From Saprospiraceae bacterium (GTDB taxonomy: Bacteria; Bacteroidota; Bacteroidia; Chitinophagales; Saprospiraceae), in contig JADZBJ010000040.1 in NCBI GenBank assembly GCA_020852155.1, positions 1 to 6,028 of the forward strand: a stretch of DNA of 6,028 nt, given 5' to 3'. Positions 5,904 through 6,028 of the stretch are shown in pieces. Position numbers and translations under genes: made by a program. The notes beneath the pieces are model-generated. The model made no database searches. It was given only the letters and a program-made list of their open reading frames with translations, and had not been told where the DNA came from. The first letter of the stretch is position 1. The number at the start of each line of letters is the position of its first letter.

Positions 5904-6028
5904 GTTGTTGAAAGCCGAAGCCAAAGTACAATTTGAAAGCAATTCACAACGACAGATGGCGCTTGTTTCATCAACACCACGTTGTTGAAAGCCGAAGCCA
6001 AAGTACAATTTGAAAGCAATTCACAACC

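Larger units (their letters stand above)
5673..6028 (-). CRISPR. Type II-C CRISPR array, partial (5 repeats, 4 full spacers)
   Basis: Five identical 47-bp repeats lie at 5673-5719, 5750-5796, 5827-5873, 5904-5950 and 5981-6027. On the plus strand each begins GTTGTTGAAAGCCGAAGCC and ends AAAGCAATTCACAAC, with terminal GTTGT...ACAAC symmetry. The spacers are all 30 bp: 5720-5749, 5797-5826, 5874-5903 and 5951-5980. Base 6028 starts a fifth, so the array continues beyond the window. Because the tracrRNA anti-repeat is complementary to the minus-strand repeat starting GTTGTGAATTGC, crRNAs must be read from the minus strand, toward cas2. Each mature crRNA would be a spacer followed by the repeat on its low-coordinate side, and the guide seed is the low-coordinate end of the spacer. 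Confidence 0.98.

Noticed and set aside
5355..5931. Minus-strand open frames across cas2 and the array
   Set aside because: The translations consist of the repeat unit read as protein (a recurring CELLSNCTLASAFNN), so they are artefacts of the CRISPR array.
1..6028. Insertion sequence, transposase or target-site duplications around the locus
   Set aside because: I saw no transposase gene and no direct repeat pair flanking the cas genes. The right end of the locus is outside the window, so an insertion border cannot be judged there.

Overview
The window holds a compact type II-C CRISPR-Cas locus next to a housekeeping gene. The order is rlmH (partial, minus strand), tracrRNA (minus strand), cas9, cas1, cas2 (plus strand), then a CRISPR array that runs off the right edge. 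There is no csn2 or cas4 between cas2 and the array, which is the hallmark of subtype II-C. The organism is most likely a member of the Bacteroidota. The evidence is promoter-like sites matching the Bacteroidota TTG / TAnnTTTG consensus, no Shine-Dalgarno motifs before the genes, a 47-bp repeat of the kind found with II-C loci in that phylum, and the protein family resemblance. A narrower placement, perhaps Saprospiria or Chitinophagia, is only a guess.

Left end (1-460): the first 82 codons of rlmH run leftward off the window. The 214-base gap between rlmH and cas9 is dense. It contains a large palindrome upstream of rlmH (279-310), and a minus-strand tracrRNA gene with all expected parts: promoter 414-445, anti-repeat 389-410, and a Rho-independent terminator 329-355. 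A weak candidate cas9 promoter lies within the same bases as the tracrRNA promoter.

Centre (461-5548): cas9 encodes 1231 residues with all three RuvC motifs and an HNH motif that has Glu where many Cas9 proteins have Asp. A 71-base gap then carries an 11-bp inverted repeat whose right arm covers the cas1 start codon. cas1 and cas2 follow, 7 bases apart, and form the spacer-acquisition module.

Right end (5549-6028): a bidirectional terminator sits between cas2 and the array. Five identical 47-bp repeats and four complete 30-bp spacers are visible, and the array continues beyond the window. The anti-repeat and tracrRNA strand show that crRNAs are made from the minus strand, toward cas2. Each repeat carries a promoter-like TTG-N18-TACTTTG on that strand, so every spacer may be transcribed from its own promoter.

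Working model: Cas1-Cas2 adds spacers, minus-strand crRNAs pair with the short minus-strand tracrRNA, and the duplex guides Cas9 to cut invading DNA. The system as a whole is a recognisable II-C locus rather than a new class. The points that merit checking are in its regulation: overlapping tracrRNA/cas9 promoters, the hairpin at the cas1 start, promoters in the repeats, and a self-complementary spacer.
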